Positions 10,934 through 22,715 of a stretch of 64,000 bases of DNA are shown piece after piece. The notes beneath the pieces were generated by a model. It had not been told where the DNA came from. It saw nothing but the letters and a program-made list of their open reading frames with translations, and made no database searches. The DNA comes from Acholoe squamosa (lineage: Eukaryota; Annelida; Polychaeta; Phyllodocida; Polynoidae), in NCBI GenBank assembly GCA_949317995.1, contig OX439038.1, positions 4,668,001-4,732,000 of the forward strand, in the 5' to 3' direction. Within the stretch, counting starts at the first letter, position 1, and each line of letters begins with the position of its first letter. The translations under genes and the position numbers were made by a program.

Positions 10934-11204
10934 CAATCTAATTACTGTCAGTAATATGCACCCCCTTGATGGAGATCATTATACTGGGAATCATCCAGTT
11001 TCTTACTGTTGCTAATCTTCTAGCTCGATTGAGATTATCCACCAGAATTCCCACGGGTCAGTTTAATACTAGAAGTATAGGTTATTACTCAACAATGATT
11101 TATTACTGCAGGCTTATACTGAGTAGTATATAAAATCAATTATAACCCTAATCCAAAAATGGATTTAAAAAAAAAAGGACCGACCAATTATTATGGGATT
11201 AATA

Positions 11205-12948
11205 CACTCCTGGAGCATTATGCACCAATGGATTGCATCATGCCGACTTATGGCCATGATGCACCAATAGAATGCTGGTTAGTCTGTCCACTAGCACTTC
11301 ATTGGTGCATCATCCTGACCTATGCTCATGATGCACCAATAGAATGCTGGTCAGTCTGTCCACTAGCATTCATTGATGCATCATGCTGACCTATGCTCAT
11401 GATGCACCAATAGAATGCTGGTCAGTCTGTCCACTAGCATTCATTGATGCATCATGCTGACCTATGCTCATGATGCACCAATAGAATGCTGGTCAGTCTG
11501 TCCACTAGCATTCATTGATGCATCATGCTGACTTATGGCCATGATGCCCCAATAGAATGCTGGTCAGTCTGTCCACTAGCATTCATTGATGCATCATGCC
11601 GACTTATGGACATGATGCCCCAATAGAATGCTGGTCAGTCTGTCCACTAGTACTTCATTGATGCATCATGCTGACTTATGGACATGATGCACCAATAGAA
11701 CGCTGGTCAGTCTGTCCACTAGCACTTCATTGGTGCATCATCCTGACCTATGCTTATGATGCCCCAATAGAATGCTGGTTAGTCTGTCCACTAGCACTTC
11801 ATTGGTGCATCATCCTGACCTATGCTCATGATGCCCCAATAGAATGCTGGTTAGTCTGTCCACTAGTACTTCATTGGTGCATCATGCCGACTTATGGACA
11901 TGATGCCCCAATAGAATGCTGGTCAGTCTGTCCACTAGTACTTCATTGGTGCATCATGCCGACTTATGGACATGATGCACCAATAGAATGCTGGTCAGTC
12001 TGTCCACTAGGACTTCATTGGTGCATCATGCTGACCTATGCTCATGATGCCCCAATAGAATGCTGGTCAGTCTGTCCACTAGCACTTCATTGGTGCATCA
12101 TGCTGACTTATGGACATGATGCCCCAATAGAATGCTGGTCAGTCTGTCCACTAGTACTTCATTGGTGCATCATCCTGACCTATGCTCATGATGCCCCAAT
12201 AGAATGCTGGTCAGTCTGTCCACTAGCATTCATTGATGCATCATGCTGACCTATGGACATGATGCCCCAATAGAATGCTGGTCAGTCTGTCCACTAGTAC
12301 TTCATTGATGCATCATGCTGACTTATGGACATGATGCACCAATAGAATGCTGGTCAGTCTGTCCACTAGCACTTCATTGGTGCATCATCCTGACCTATGC
12401 TCATGATGCCCCAATAGAATGCTGGTTAGTCTGTCCACTAGCACTTCATTGGTGCATCATCCTGACCTATGCTCATGATGCCCCAATAGAATGCTGGTTA
12501 GTCTGTCCACTAGCACTTCATTGGTGCATCATCCTGACCTATGCTCATGATGCCCCAATAGAATGCTGGTCAGTCTGTCCACTAGCACTTCATTGGTGCA
12601 TCATGCTGACCTATGGACATGATGCCCCAATAGAACGCTGGTCAGTCTGTCCACTAGTACTTCATTGGTGCATCATGCTGACCTATGGACATGATGCCCC
12701 AATAGAACGCTGGTCAGTCTGTCCACTAGTACTTCATTGGTGCATCATGCTGACCTATGGACATGATGCCCCAATAGAACGCTGGTCAGTCTGTCCACTA
12801 GTACTTCATTGGTGCATCATGCCGACTTATGGCCATGATGCACCAATAGAATGCTGGTCAGTCTGTCCACTAGTACTTCATTGGTGCATCATGCCGACTT
12901 ATGGACATGATGCACTAATGCAATAATCAGTGGTACTTAAGGGTTTAA
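11205..12948. repeat. 72-bp satellite, about 23 copies, grown inside a GATGCA element
   Basis: The unit of 71-72 bp runs CATGATGCCCCAATAGAATG, CTGGTCAGTCTGTCCACTAG, CACTTCATTGGTGCATCATC, CTGACCTATGCT. Spacing of AGTCTG between the first copies is 72. The array ends in GGTACTTAAGGGTTTAA (to 12948), the family's right border. The left border is unclear. Each unit is one arm-loop-arm hairpin of the fold-back element. Because 72 is a multiple of three, open frames of about 200 codons appear (11668-12249, 12315-12926). They are repeat artefacts, not genes. Confidence 0.85.
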
Positions 12949-13600
12949 TCTTCTCCCTGATTAAAGTCATCCAAGTGTGTAAAAATCCCCATTTGTCAGT
13001 TTTTCAAAATGATGGCAGTAGTGGCTATAGCTGTGATCGATTGCCTGGAGGTATGGAAAATCTATTATTAATCTATTTAAGACCAATGTCCTTGTGGCAT
13101 TATGTATAAGATAGCTTAAGGTATTATGGCAATCCCAGTATTTTCCATTGGTTTCCCACTTCCTGGTATCAAAGTTTTCTAGACATGGTAGATCCCAACC
13201 TCAGGGGATCTCAATGGAACTGGTTCATGTTTATTGAAAGACCAACTAGAAATCAATAAATCAATATTGACTAGAGACCGATACAACAAGACAACATGAT
13301 GTTTTCAGAAATGGTTGTGTTCCCTTTGGCTATAAAACATTTTCACTGATATCACATGAAATCAAGCATAACGATATAATCAGGGGATTTTTAAAGAACA
13401 TTATTAAGATTATTTCTTATTGAATAAGACATATGGACTGCCGATGCACGTGAGGTGTCGTAATTTGTCAACTATATTTCCAGGGAATTGTCAGTTGTAC
13501 CTCAGACAAAGAAGAGTAGAAATATTCATCAACAGCTACTTTTTCTTCTAAAATTCCCTCTTCCCAGTGGGCGGGTGGCCATTGTACCTGGGAACCCACC
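12949..13600. other. No recognisable feature
   Basis: Unique-looking AT-rich sequence. No exon with good borders or a recognised peptide was found. Confidence 0.35.
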
Positions 13601-13609
13601 AAAGGCAAG

Positions 13610-14465
13610 TCACTCAGTTAATGCAATATTGGTAATGTAATCTTGTATTTGATGAGGGTGCACTTCTTTGTAATCTCCACCACACCCCCCCCCCCCAAAC
13701 CACCATCCCACCATCCCAACCCTCACCCCCCTCAAACCACACACATACTGCAGTGGCCTGTTTGAGCAACAGGGTCTCAAAACAGCGCCGGTCTCAAATA
13801 AGTGCAAGGGGTGGGGGTATATGGGTATTGAAATTAATATTAAGCACTAAAAACAGTATTCAAATAAGCGCCTGTCTCGTATAAGTGCCAGGGGTGCAGT
13901 GGGATTGAAATCAATGAGCTCCTGGGCACTTATATGGACCACTTTGGCTAACACTACCCCTCGGGAGGCGAAAAAGCGTGTGCGGACACGCCCTTTTAAC
14001 CCATAGTAACATGCGGGCTTTTTCACTGAAAACAGGTGAAATTATTTTGACCCCCCTAGTCAAGGGGGCAAAAAAATTCTGACCCCCCTCAAACCCCCCA
14101 GCCCCCCTGTTGCTAAAAAATGACCACTCCCTAATAATAATTATAATATTGTATTTTAAGAGGGTGTGAATTCATCACCCTCTGATGCACTTCAGTATGA
14201 ACTTCACCCCCATCCCAACCCTGACCCCCCCAGCACACACATACTGTAATGACCTGCTTATTAAAGCAACGGGTTATCAAAACAGCACCGGTCGCGAATA
14301 AGCGCAGGGGGGATATCCCGGGGGGATCTAGGGGTATTGAAATTAATCTTAACTACTAAAAACAGTATTCACATAAGCGCCTGTCTCGTATAAGCACCGG
14401 GGTACAGTGGCGTTGAAATCAATGAGTGCCTGGGCGCTTATATACGCTACTACGGTATAGGCACT
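13610..14465 (+). repeat. Two direct copies (about 510 bp apart) of a CAAATAAGCGCCTGTCTC repeat
   Basis: Copy 1 spans about 13640-13948 and copy 2 about 14155-14460. They share a C-rich stretch with CCCATCCCAACCCT, ACACACATACTG, AAAACAGC(G/A)CCGGTC, TTGAAATTAAT, AAACAGTATTCA and TAAGCGCCTGTCTCGTATAAG. A GGGAGTG-family MITE separates them. Related pieces are at 52540-52725 (inverted), 55440-55560 and 62742-62860. Confidence 0.6.
13952..14131. mobile_element. Harbinger-like MITE (GGGAGTGATCA family), left end decayed
   Basis: The right end TTGCTAAAAAATGACCACTCCC is followed by TAA (14132-14134). A TAA at 13949-13951 precedes a degenerate left end. Inside are the family's AAAACAGGTGAAATTATTTTGACC and C-runs. 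Confidence 0.5.
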
Positions 14466-16620
14466 ATGTCATTACAGGGTTCCCAGGCTTCCTGTCTACC
14501 TTTACCCACCCAGGTGTATCACATGTATACAGCCTGAGGGCAACAACGGAACTCCACCCCACCTCCCCTCAACCCCAGCTTTAATCCACAAATAGTGGTA
14601 TCATTCATAACCCCTTGTACAGGCACTATCTGTGTGAGAACCATTATTGTATCACCCTACAGGCCTGAGATAGAGACCTTTGTTAAGGTTTCCTGACTGA
14701 ACCTAGATTTCCTGGCCTGAAATTCATCTTTTAATGCCTTTTTTATCATTATTAAAGAAAGCAAAGACTTATCATCAGAAAGTGACACAATATGTTTGAT
14801 TATAGGATGCATATGATATGGTTATCAAACTAAAGGTTATATTAAAGGCTCTGTGTGTGTGTCAGGAATACAGGTCGCATTAAAACAGTATGAGATAAGC
14901 AGCAATATACTGTAGAAACCTGATGTAACACTTTCAAATGGCCTTAATCTATTCGACACATTTACCTTATACTTATGGCCAACTATTTCACTCTGTAAAA
15001 CTATAATCCGACCTACAAACCCTACTTCTTTTGGCTTAATCTTTTCCCCAATCTGAAACAGGACCATCTTTTGCTTTTTCTTGAATGCAATAGGCCAATA
15101 TAGCTTCAGGAGGTGTATGTGAATAGAGCTATCCCTAGTTGGCTGCAAGCACAAATTGCCAACATGGTAGTCTGTGTGAAAATCTACCGGAACTACTTCC
15201 CCGAGCCTCTACTTCCGGGTGAGCGACAATAGGGGTATTGACAGTGCTCAGTGTCCCGTATGTACTAACTGAACTTCACCCCACCTGGTGGTGACCTTAC
15301 ATGTGCCCTCAGAGGACTGCACTCTCCAAACAGAGGTCAGGTTGTGTACTGAAGGAGTGAAGGGCACATGAACCTCTGGAGGGTGTTTCTGAAAGATTGG
15401 AAATGAGTTCTGTTGGAGGTGCTATTCCAAAAAAAAGAACTTACTGACCTTAGGGAATCGATTCTCTGTTCTATTGCCCAAAAGGAATGGGTGAGCGAAA
15501 TGGTTCAAGAGTGGTCCAGAATCTGTGTGTATTTCCCAAGTAAGAAGGCATTGCCAGCTGGTTCCTTCCTCCATTTCCCTGGCCTAAACAGTATATATTT
15601 TAAACCCTGAGGCATTCAGGTGTGACCAATCATGGCACCATGTCCTCCACTTTTCACACCATTGTCTAATTCAGAGAAAGTCAATTCCTTTACAGTATAT
15701 AATATGCTTCCGATATACTTATAAGGAGGGAAGTTGCATCTCAGGGTGAAGAAGAGTGGGGAGCTCGAAGGTGAGTTAGCTACAGTGGGAATTTAATTCC
15801 CAATCTTTTAGAAACATCTTCCTGGGATAACACCAGTTTTAAGGTGACAGGCAATGATTGCCTTGACAACCGACGAGGACATGCATGCTACCAGGGAACT
15901 TAAGGTAACATGATCATGTAATAATGGTGATTGAAACTAGATCTATGAAATGCCTAACCATGAATCTGTAGAGAAGTGAACTACTATTATCATTGTGTAG
16001 GTCTACAGTGTAGCACATTCTATATATGGTGAAAAAAATGTTTCAAACAAATCCTATGATTTCAAAGTTTGGTACACTCTGCGGCATTTTTAAACTGTTC
16101 TGCCTTAAATGTGGTAGGTGTGAAAGGATCAGCTGTATACATTTGTGTTCCACCACTCATCCATCAAATGAAGACAGGCACATCTTTGCAAATCATGACA
16201 ATGAACTGTCAGCCTGCTTCTAGAAAGCCTCAACCACTCTTCCTATACCACCTGTAGTAGATTATACCTGCTGCCAATAAAGACATTCCCCGAGAAATTG
16301 CTCATTGACCGCCATGATGCGACAAGACTTGCTAGTAATTATCAATGCATCACGACGAACTGTTTACAATTTAGAAGAAAAAGAAATAGAAAAGAAAATA
16401 GAAATAAAATCATGTATAACTCATACCACACAGATAGCTATTCTTACAGAAAGACCTATGTCCAAATTGATAGCCAAGATTAAAAGATTTTCCTGGCAAG
16501 TAACTCAGCAGGACTGCATGCTTCTATCCTTATGACAACCATGCAGGATTATAAATCTTACCAGGTTGTCACCATATTATGGTCTTACCCCTCCCCACAC
16601 CCTAACACACTGACAATATC
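14466..16620. other. No recognisable gene in this 2.1 kb
   Basis: The longest frames are 105 codons on the minus strand (14837-15154) and 65 codons on the plus strand (15413-15610). Neither shows a domain, low-complexity bias or a supported pair of splice sites. A short-exon gene cannot be ruled out. Confidence 0.3.
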
Positions 16621-16627
16621 TCTGTTA

Positions 16628-16852
16628 AGGAGTAGTTATTTTACCAAGAACAGGGGTTTAGAGTTTGGTTCAGAGGGGATGGGAAAATTTGAATAAGGGA
16701 GGGGGCACATCTTGATCATATTCTCAAATTGTTTGTGTAGAAAGAAATTAACTGGTTTTCCTCAGAATTCCCTCAGTCTTAAAGAGTGGAGGGAGGATCG
16801 GGTAAATTCTTAAATTGTCCCCCGCTTTGCTGTTGCCAAAATGATCACTCCC
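16628..16852. mobile_element. Harbinger-like MITE (GGGAGTGATCA family)
   Basis: TTA flanks both sides (16625-16627, 16853-16855). The left end is AGGAGTAGTTATTTTACCAAG and the right end is TTGCCAAAATGATCACTCCC, diverged inverted repeats. The inside holds AACAGGGG and GAGGGGATGGG blocks as in the other copies. Confidence 0.6.
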
Positions 16853-17142
16853 TTACTTGCCCCCCCCCCCCCACCCACCCTACTGCAGCCCCCTGGCGGT
16901 GAAACAGGACATTAGTGTCGCAATTTCCGTGGTATATGAGCGTTCCACAGGCACACTGCTCGATCTGCGTCTACCCAGCGTCTGCCCTGCGTCTTGCTTG
17001 CTCCTCTCATGTTCCCCTTTCTACTCATTTTCTTCTTTTCTTTTTTTCTCTTTCTTTTTTTAATAAAGGGGGTATCGACCTTGCATTTGTTCAGATCGAT
17101 ACCGGTGCTATGGGCACTGTTCCAGCTATAACCTGTGGACGC

Positions 17143-17610
17143 CTTTAAGGGCGGCATGATGCCTCCAGGTTCATGTTCTTTTATCATCATGATGCACCGA
17201 TGAAGATGTGGTAGGACTGTCCTGGAGAATGTACCTGCCTAGAAGTATGCTCACTGAAAACATGGAAGATCCGAAACTAGTCAGCAGTGACCACTTTAGG
17301 TCCTCAAGTTGATGATACCTAAAACTACAACTTTAGGTAGTCAAAATGACGACTTTAGGTCGTCATCCTGACGACCTGAGTCGTCAATATGATGACTCTG
17401 TACTGTCAGTATTGTCATCCTTGTCAACTTGAGGACCTAAAGTCGTCACCGCTGACTAGTTTCAGATCTTCCATGTTTTCAGTGTTGATGATGTATTAGA
17501 TGCAGTGCTAGAGCTTTGGTGCTTTAAGGGGCGCTAAAGCATAATTAGTGTATCATGTCCAGTGTTCACGCACCCCTTGATAGTGCATCAGTTATTAGGA
17601 TAGTATCAAC
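17143..17610. repeat. GATGCA-family remnant enclosing a long hairpin
   Basis: Family pieces (CCTTTAAGGGCGGCATGATGCC, CATGATGCACCGATGAAG, and TTTAAGGGGCGC with GTGCATCAG) flank a strong hairpin. The hairpin arms are 17252-17313 and 17419-17484, sharing CACTGAAAACATGGAAGATC, CGAAACTAGTCAGC and GACC-type blocks as inverted repeats. A second inner palindrome (GACGACTTTAGGTCGTC, CTGACGACCTGAGTCGTC) lies at about 17347-17385. Confidence 0.6.
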
Positions 17611-17885
17611 TCTCCAGCATGGTTCATGGATGCCGTCCCTGAGAGTTACTAACGAGGGCTAGACAAAATGCCATTTTGTACCATGCCTCCTTTAGGGGTC
17701 TTGCCAAAAGATAACGAGGATGAACATCTCTAAAAACTTTCAGAGAGTGCTGAGAAAAATGTGCATGCAAAAACGTGCACGTTTTCCTTTTTGGTTCACG
17801 TCTCTTCTTTGGCAAGACCCTCCTGGGCAGGCCCAGAGCGAGACATGGTCAAAATAGTGATCCACAGTGTATGGGGGCCTTCTGG

Positions 17886-18262
17886 AGGGTGTTGCTCCTA
17901 TACTTAAAAGAGCTGTCAGTATGTGCCCTCTTTTCAAAACAAGTCATGCTATTCTTGGTTCCTCTGCTTCACCATTCAACTTGCACTCTGAAAAGTCACC
18001 TGCCTTGTTTAAAATAGGGAGAGCTGCACTATCAGGTACCTACTCACACACTCTATAGTATATGTTATATACTGACTGACTTCTCCCAACTAGGTACCTA
18101 CTCAAATCCCCCTTTTTTAGCACTGTACTTGATTGCCCACTTGTGAACAACACAAGAGACAAGTTATAACTGCATGAGAAGAAAGTACTGGAAATGAAGG
18201 CCTTTTTAGCCAGTGCTACCTTTTTCAATAGCAGCAACAATATCCTGATTAACGGTCCCATC
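17886..18262 (+). mobile_element. Family F element, copy 1
   Basis: It runs from GGAGGGTGTTGCTCCTATAC to about CAGCAACAATATCCTG. Shared blocks are AGAGCTGTCAGTA, TCACCATTCAACTTGCACTC, GAGAGCTGCACTA, TACTCACACACTCTATAGTATAT, CAACTAGGTACCTA and GGGACAAGTTATA-like. The second copy follows at once in the same orientation, and a third is inverted at 46263. The ends are partly inverted, so a TIR element of about 350 bp is likely. Confidence 0.55.
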
Positions 18263-18284
18263 CAACATCTTAATTAAAGACACA

Positions 18285-18640
18285 GGAGCATGTTGCTCCT
18301 ATGGTAAAAAGAGCTGTCAGTAGGTACCCTCTTTTCAAAAGAAGTCACGCTCTGCTTCACCATTCAACTTGCACTCACCACATTAGTCTGAAAAGTCACA
18401 TGCCTTGTTTAAAACAGAGAGAGCTGCACTACCAGCTACCTACTCATGTCACACACTCTATAGTATATAATACTGACTGACTTTTCCCAACTAGGTACCT
18501 ATTCAAATCCCCCTTTTTTAGCACCATACTTGAATGGCCACTTTTGAGCAACAAAAGGGACAAGTTATAGCTAAATGAAAAGAAAGGGCTGGAAATGAGC
18601 CAGCTCTTCCTTTTACTATAGGAACCACACCCTCCTGAAA
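18285..18640 (+). mobile_element. Family F element, copy 2
   Basis: It begins GTTGCTCCTATGGTAAAAAG and ends CTTTTACTATAGGAACCAC, an inverted pair that marks the element ends. The body matches copy 1 block for block with small indels, for example the extra ACCACATTAG. Non-coding. Confidence 0.6.
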
Positions 18641-19300
18641 TGTCCTTAGTAAAGAAAGCTTTTCTTTATTAGCAACAATTGCACCAATTTGTGTCCTAAT
18701 TAAGAACGAGTCTGAGGATGATGGTATTCTGAGGAACATTACAATTAAGATCCTTGTGGACTACAACATATAACTTTTAAACAGAAAAATATGTATTCTT
18801 CTTTTCTTCTCTCCTGGCTCTACATTTCTCTTTTTCATTTAAATGAAATAAAAAAGAAGGGAAACAGAAATACATCCTCATCAATGGCTGAAATGCAAAA
18901 TTGGAGATTCTAATATTTTATCATACTGAACAGACCGTCTGTAAACAAGTACAGTTATTAATTGTATGCTCAGTTTGTTGGACAGATTAAGAAAGTATCC
19001 GATTTCAATCCCATATTTACACATAGTGTTTTGGCTTTTTACTTATTGAATACCTTCTTTTAGCTATTCACATGATCATATCCTAATCCATGCAATTATA
19101 TTAACCACGTTTGGAGGCTATTACAAAGTCCAACCCACGTACCGGTATGATAGATTTAGCTATTACTGACTATCAGGCCGTACCTCTACCTTTTATCATA
19201 ATGAACACCCACGGGCTGGGTATCCCAGGGGTGGAGTGGGAGTGGGGTAATATCTGAGAGACTAGCTCCCCCCGGAATATTAACCATTTAGAGTCAGCAT
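18641..19300. other. No recognisable feature
   Basis: AT-rich single-copy-looking sequence without a supported exon. Confidence 0.35.
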
Positions 19301-19309
19301 CAATGTAAA

Positions 19310-19580
19310 TCCGACACCCTGAGTAGCAGCCATACTTGCACTGCAAAGAAAATGTCACTGAAATAACAGCGCATCCCTTGTCCCAATGTTGCCAGAGATC
19401 CATCACAGAGAACCCTTGTACGTTTCTGTACCACAGTACTGTTACCTGTTTTTTGTTGTTGTAAAAACTACACAGGTGCAATGTTTTTCAATTACGGTGG
19501 CCCACTGTTCAGTTTTACAAGGATCCCTGGTAGATTTAACGGATATTTTTTACGGTGTAGGGTCTGAAAAGGTATATAAG
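19310..19580 (+). repeat. Dispersed repeat A, copy 3
   Basis: This is the fullest copy: TCACTGAAATAACAGCGCATC, TTGTCCCAATGTTGCC, TACCACAGTACTGTTACC, GTAAAAACTACACAGGTG, CCACTGTTCAGTTTTACAAGG, CTGGTAGATTTAACG. The minus strand is open over this stretch (19173-19481, 102 codons), but no domain is recognised. Confidence 0.5.
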
Positions 19581-19674
19581 CCACTACTTATATGTATATG
19601 TCTTCTTTTATACCTACACCAGGGCTCCATTGACGCATCATGCCAACAATCACGGACAGCTGCCATGATGCACC

Positions 19675-20230
19675 ATGTGTCGATTAAGGTATGGCCATGT
19701 CCATGTGTCGATTTTAAGGAATGGCCATGTCCCTGTGTCGATTTTAAGGAATGGCCATGTCCCTGTGTCGATTTTAAGGAATGGCCATGTCCATGTGTCG
19801 ATTTTAAGGAATGGCCATATCCCTGTGTCGATTTTAAGGAATGGCCATGTCCATGTCTCTATTTTAAGGAATGGCCATGTCCACGTGTCGATTTTAAGGA
19901 ATGGCCATGTCCACGTGTCGATTTTAAGGAATGGCCATGTCCACGTGTCGATTTTAAGGAATGGCCATGTCCCTGTGTCGATTTTAAGGAATGGCCATGT
20001 CCCTGTGTCGATTTTAAGGAATGGCCATATCCCTGTGTCGATTTTAAGCAATGGCCATGTCCATGTGTCGATTTTAAGGAATGACCATGTTCGTAATGTG
20101 TCGGTTTTAAGGAATGGCCATATCACTATGTCGATTTAGCCATGTAGCTGTGTTGATTTTAGGTTATTATCATGTCTCACGTCAATAAGCCAAAAAATAC
20201 TCATGTTGTCATGTCAATCCTAGGGGTCTA
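19675..20230 (+). repeat. 30-bp satellite, about 15 copies, from the CATGTC family
   Basis: The unit GTGTCGATTTTAAGGAATGG plus CCATGTCCCT repeats exactly every 30 bp from about 19675 to 20080, then degenerates. It carries the CATGTC family's core words. Since 30 is divisible by three, both strands stay open for about 150-230 codons (for example 19386-20084 plus and 19650-20126 minus). These are artefacts of the period. Variation is mostly at one site (CCATGT, CCCTGT, CCACGT). Confidence 0.85.
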
Positions 20231-20325
20231 GAGCCATATATATATTGCAGTGCTGGTGAATCTAGCTGAAGTCTTTCTCGTCAGCACTTCATCCACTCTC
20301 CTTGGATCCATGTGCAGATTTTTTA

Positions 20326-20327
20326 TA

Positions 20328-20379
<52 letters not shown>
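20326..20379. repeat. AT dinucleotide microsatellite
   Basis: An uninterrupted AT run in the left arm of the inverted-repeat element. The right arm holds only a short AT stretch at the matching place, so the run grew after the element formed. Confidence 0.9.
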
Positions 20380-20380
<1 letters not shown>

Positions 20381-20432
20381 TGTATGTGACGTCACATGAT
20401 GTGCCACAGTGAGCATTGGGGAATATCATTGT

Positions 20433-21110
20433 ACCCTTAAAGGTTTAACATCCCCATTTTTACACCAGCCACATGAGTTAATGTGTCTACCCTTAAAGGT
20501 TAAACATGCCCATTTATATACCACCCACGTGAGTTAATGTGTCTACCCTTAAAGGTTTAACATGACCATTTATATACCAGCCACATGAGTTAATGTGTCA
20601 ACCCTTAAAGGTTTAACATGACCATTTATATACCAGCCACATGAGTTAATGTGTCTACCCTTAAAGGTTTAACATCCCCATTTGTATACCAGCCACATGA
20701 GTTAATGTGTCTACCCTTAAAGGTTTAACATGACCATTTATATACCAGCCACATGAGTTAATGTGTCTACCCTTAAAGGTTTAACATGACCATTTATATA
20801 CCAGCCACGTGAGTTAATGTGTCTATCCTTAAAGGTTAAACATCCCCATTTATATACCAGCCACGTGAGTTAATGTGTCTACCCTTAACGGTTAAACATC
20901 CCCATTTATATACCAGCCACATGAGTTAATGTGTCTACCCTTAAAGGTTTAACATGACCATTTATATACCAGCCACGTGAGTTAATGCTTCTACCCTTAA
21001 AGGTTAAACATCCCCATTTATATACCAGCCACATGAGTTAATGTGTCTACCCTTAAAGGTTTAACATGCCCATTTATATACCAGCCACATGAGTTAATGT
21101 GTCTACCTGT
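20433..21110 (+). repeat. 56-bp tandem array, about 12 copies
   Basis: The unit ACCCTTAAAGGTTTAACATG, ACCATTTATATACCAGCCAC, ATGAGTTAATGTGTCT has a 56-bp period (20433, 20489, 20545). Variant positions alternate between CATCCCCA and CATGACCA and between CACATGAG and CACGTGAG, so higher-order structure is possible. CACGTG E-boxes occur in several units. Confidence 0.9.
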
Positions 21111-21813
21111 CATACTAGTAATTGTGCATGATCAAGAAATATCATATGACTAGTGGTATATAGTGTAAATCCAACAGGCTCTTATAAATAGTGTTATTTC
21201 CAGTTATCACTGGTTTATTCAGCTTTAGGCAACATGTAAGAAATATCAATCACACAGTTGTTAATATGCAGGTAATTTCCATATACAGTAAATATACAAT
21301 AGTTTATAAAGTATAATGTTCTGTTCCACTCCACCTGTGAGGTAATAATAATACAATGTCCAGCATAGTTCTAGGTGGGTTCCCACACCTAGCTCCTGAC
21401 CTGCTGCTTAGAGGAATAATGTAATAATGAATAACTTTACCCTCTGGTGGATGTCTTGAGGAAGATACCCTCTGGCCACTAATGATGGAAACCAATGCCT
21501 GTCTAGCATAGTTTCACCATAGTGCAGTGGTATAGCAGGTAGCAGGAGATGACTGGAGATGTTACCTCTGGAGCGGTTCTGAAGATTCTGATTTCTAGGA
21601 GGTGCAGCCAGGCTATTTGTACCAAACCTTGGCATTGCACCTCAGACTGACTGGGGCCAGTGGCATCTGCCTAACTCTGCAATTGTTTGAGGGGAGTCTT
21701 TCATGTGTCACTGGGTGCACAAAGGACCCCCATGGACGCCTGCATGTCCCCCATTGTCTTGGTCGGTTTTGCAACTTCAGACCCTCATATCTCGGTCGTT
21801 TACGCCGCTATAA

Positions 21814-21834
21814 CCGCCATTTTGCGCATGCGCA
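21814..21834. promoter_or_regulatory. Promoter-like pair of YY1-type and NRF1-type sites
   Basis: CCGCCATTTTG (21814-21824), the YY1 core context, overlaps the exact NRF1 palindrome TGCGCATGCGCA (21823-21834). The surrounding 21770-22150 is richer in CpG than its neighbours. In animals this pair is typical of TATA-less core promoters. Here it lies in the core of the inverted-repeat element, so it could be the element's promoter or captured host sequence. No exon was attached. Confidence 0.4.
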
Positions 21835-22325
21835 GACTTGAATATGTGAAGTTGTCAACGCCCGCTTTTTGGGCGCTTAACTTACGCTGGTTCGTCTGTA
21901 GCGCATTCGGAGGTCGAATTAGTCTACATGGCGTAACTTCCTTAATAATTCCTTGTTCATTTTGACCGTCTAATTATGGGCTTTCCATAAATGCTTTGAT
22001 ATTTGACCTAAGTTGCTCAGGAGCGACGCTAGAGCGACCGGAAGGTTATGGCGTCGTGACTTATGTAATCTATTGTTCAGTGTTTGGGTGCTCAGACACC
22101 CATGACGGCGTCAGCGGTGCCCAGGCACCCCTAACGGCCGTTTGCATTCACTTACAAGTTATTATATTGTGCACTGGGTGATGTAACTTGTGTATCCTTC
22201 CCCTAGCTGGTGTGCAGTGGGGCATGAACGCTCACATAGAAGTACAATGTATTAATTTCTTATATATTCTTTGATTAATACAATAATATGTTACAATTTA
22301 TGGAATAATAAAATGGTATATGATA

Positions 22326-22715
22326 TACCCTTAAAGGTTAAACATCCCCATTTATATACCAGCCACATGAGTTAATGTGTCTACCCTTAAAGGTTAAACA
22401 TCCCCATTTATATACCAGCCACATGAGTTAATGTGTCTACCCTTAAAGGTTTAACATGACCATTTATATAGCAGACACGTGAGTTAATGTGTCTACCCTT
22501 AAAGGTTAAACATCCCCATTTATATACCAGCCACGTGAGTTAATGTGTCTACCCTTAAAGGTTTAACATCCCCATTTATATACCAGCCACATGAGTTAAT
22601 GTGTCTACCCTTAAAGGTTAAACATCCCCATTTATATACCAGCCACGTGAGTGTCTACCCTTAAAGGTTAAACATCCCCATTTATATACCAGCCACGTGA
22701 GTTAATGCTTCTACC
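22326..22715 (+). repeat. 56-bp tandem array, about 7 copies (right block)
   Basis: Same unit and same orientation as 20433-21110. One unit is shortened (near 22650, where GAGTGTCT replaces GAGTTAATGTGTCT). Since the arms are inverted but the arrays are direct, the arrays were probably one block split by the 1.2-kb core. Confidence 0.9.

Noticed and set aside
11668-12926. Two open frames of 193 and 203 codons with a 24-residue repeat
   Set aside because: They result from a 72-bp satellite whose period is divisible by three; no start context, splice signal or non-repeat sequence.
11205-12948. Regular repeats considered as a CRISPR array
   Set aside because: Units are contiguous with no unique spacers, and the context is eukaryotic.
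19386-20139. Long frames on both strands with a 10-residue repeat
   Set aside because: Produced by the 30-bp satellite; not evidence of a protein.
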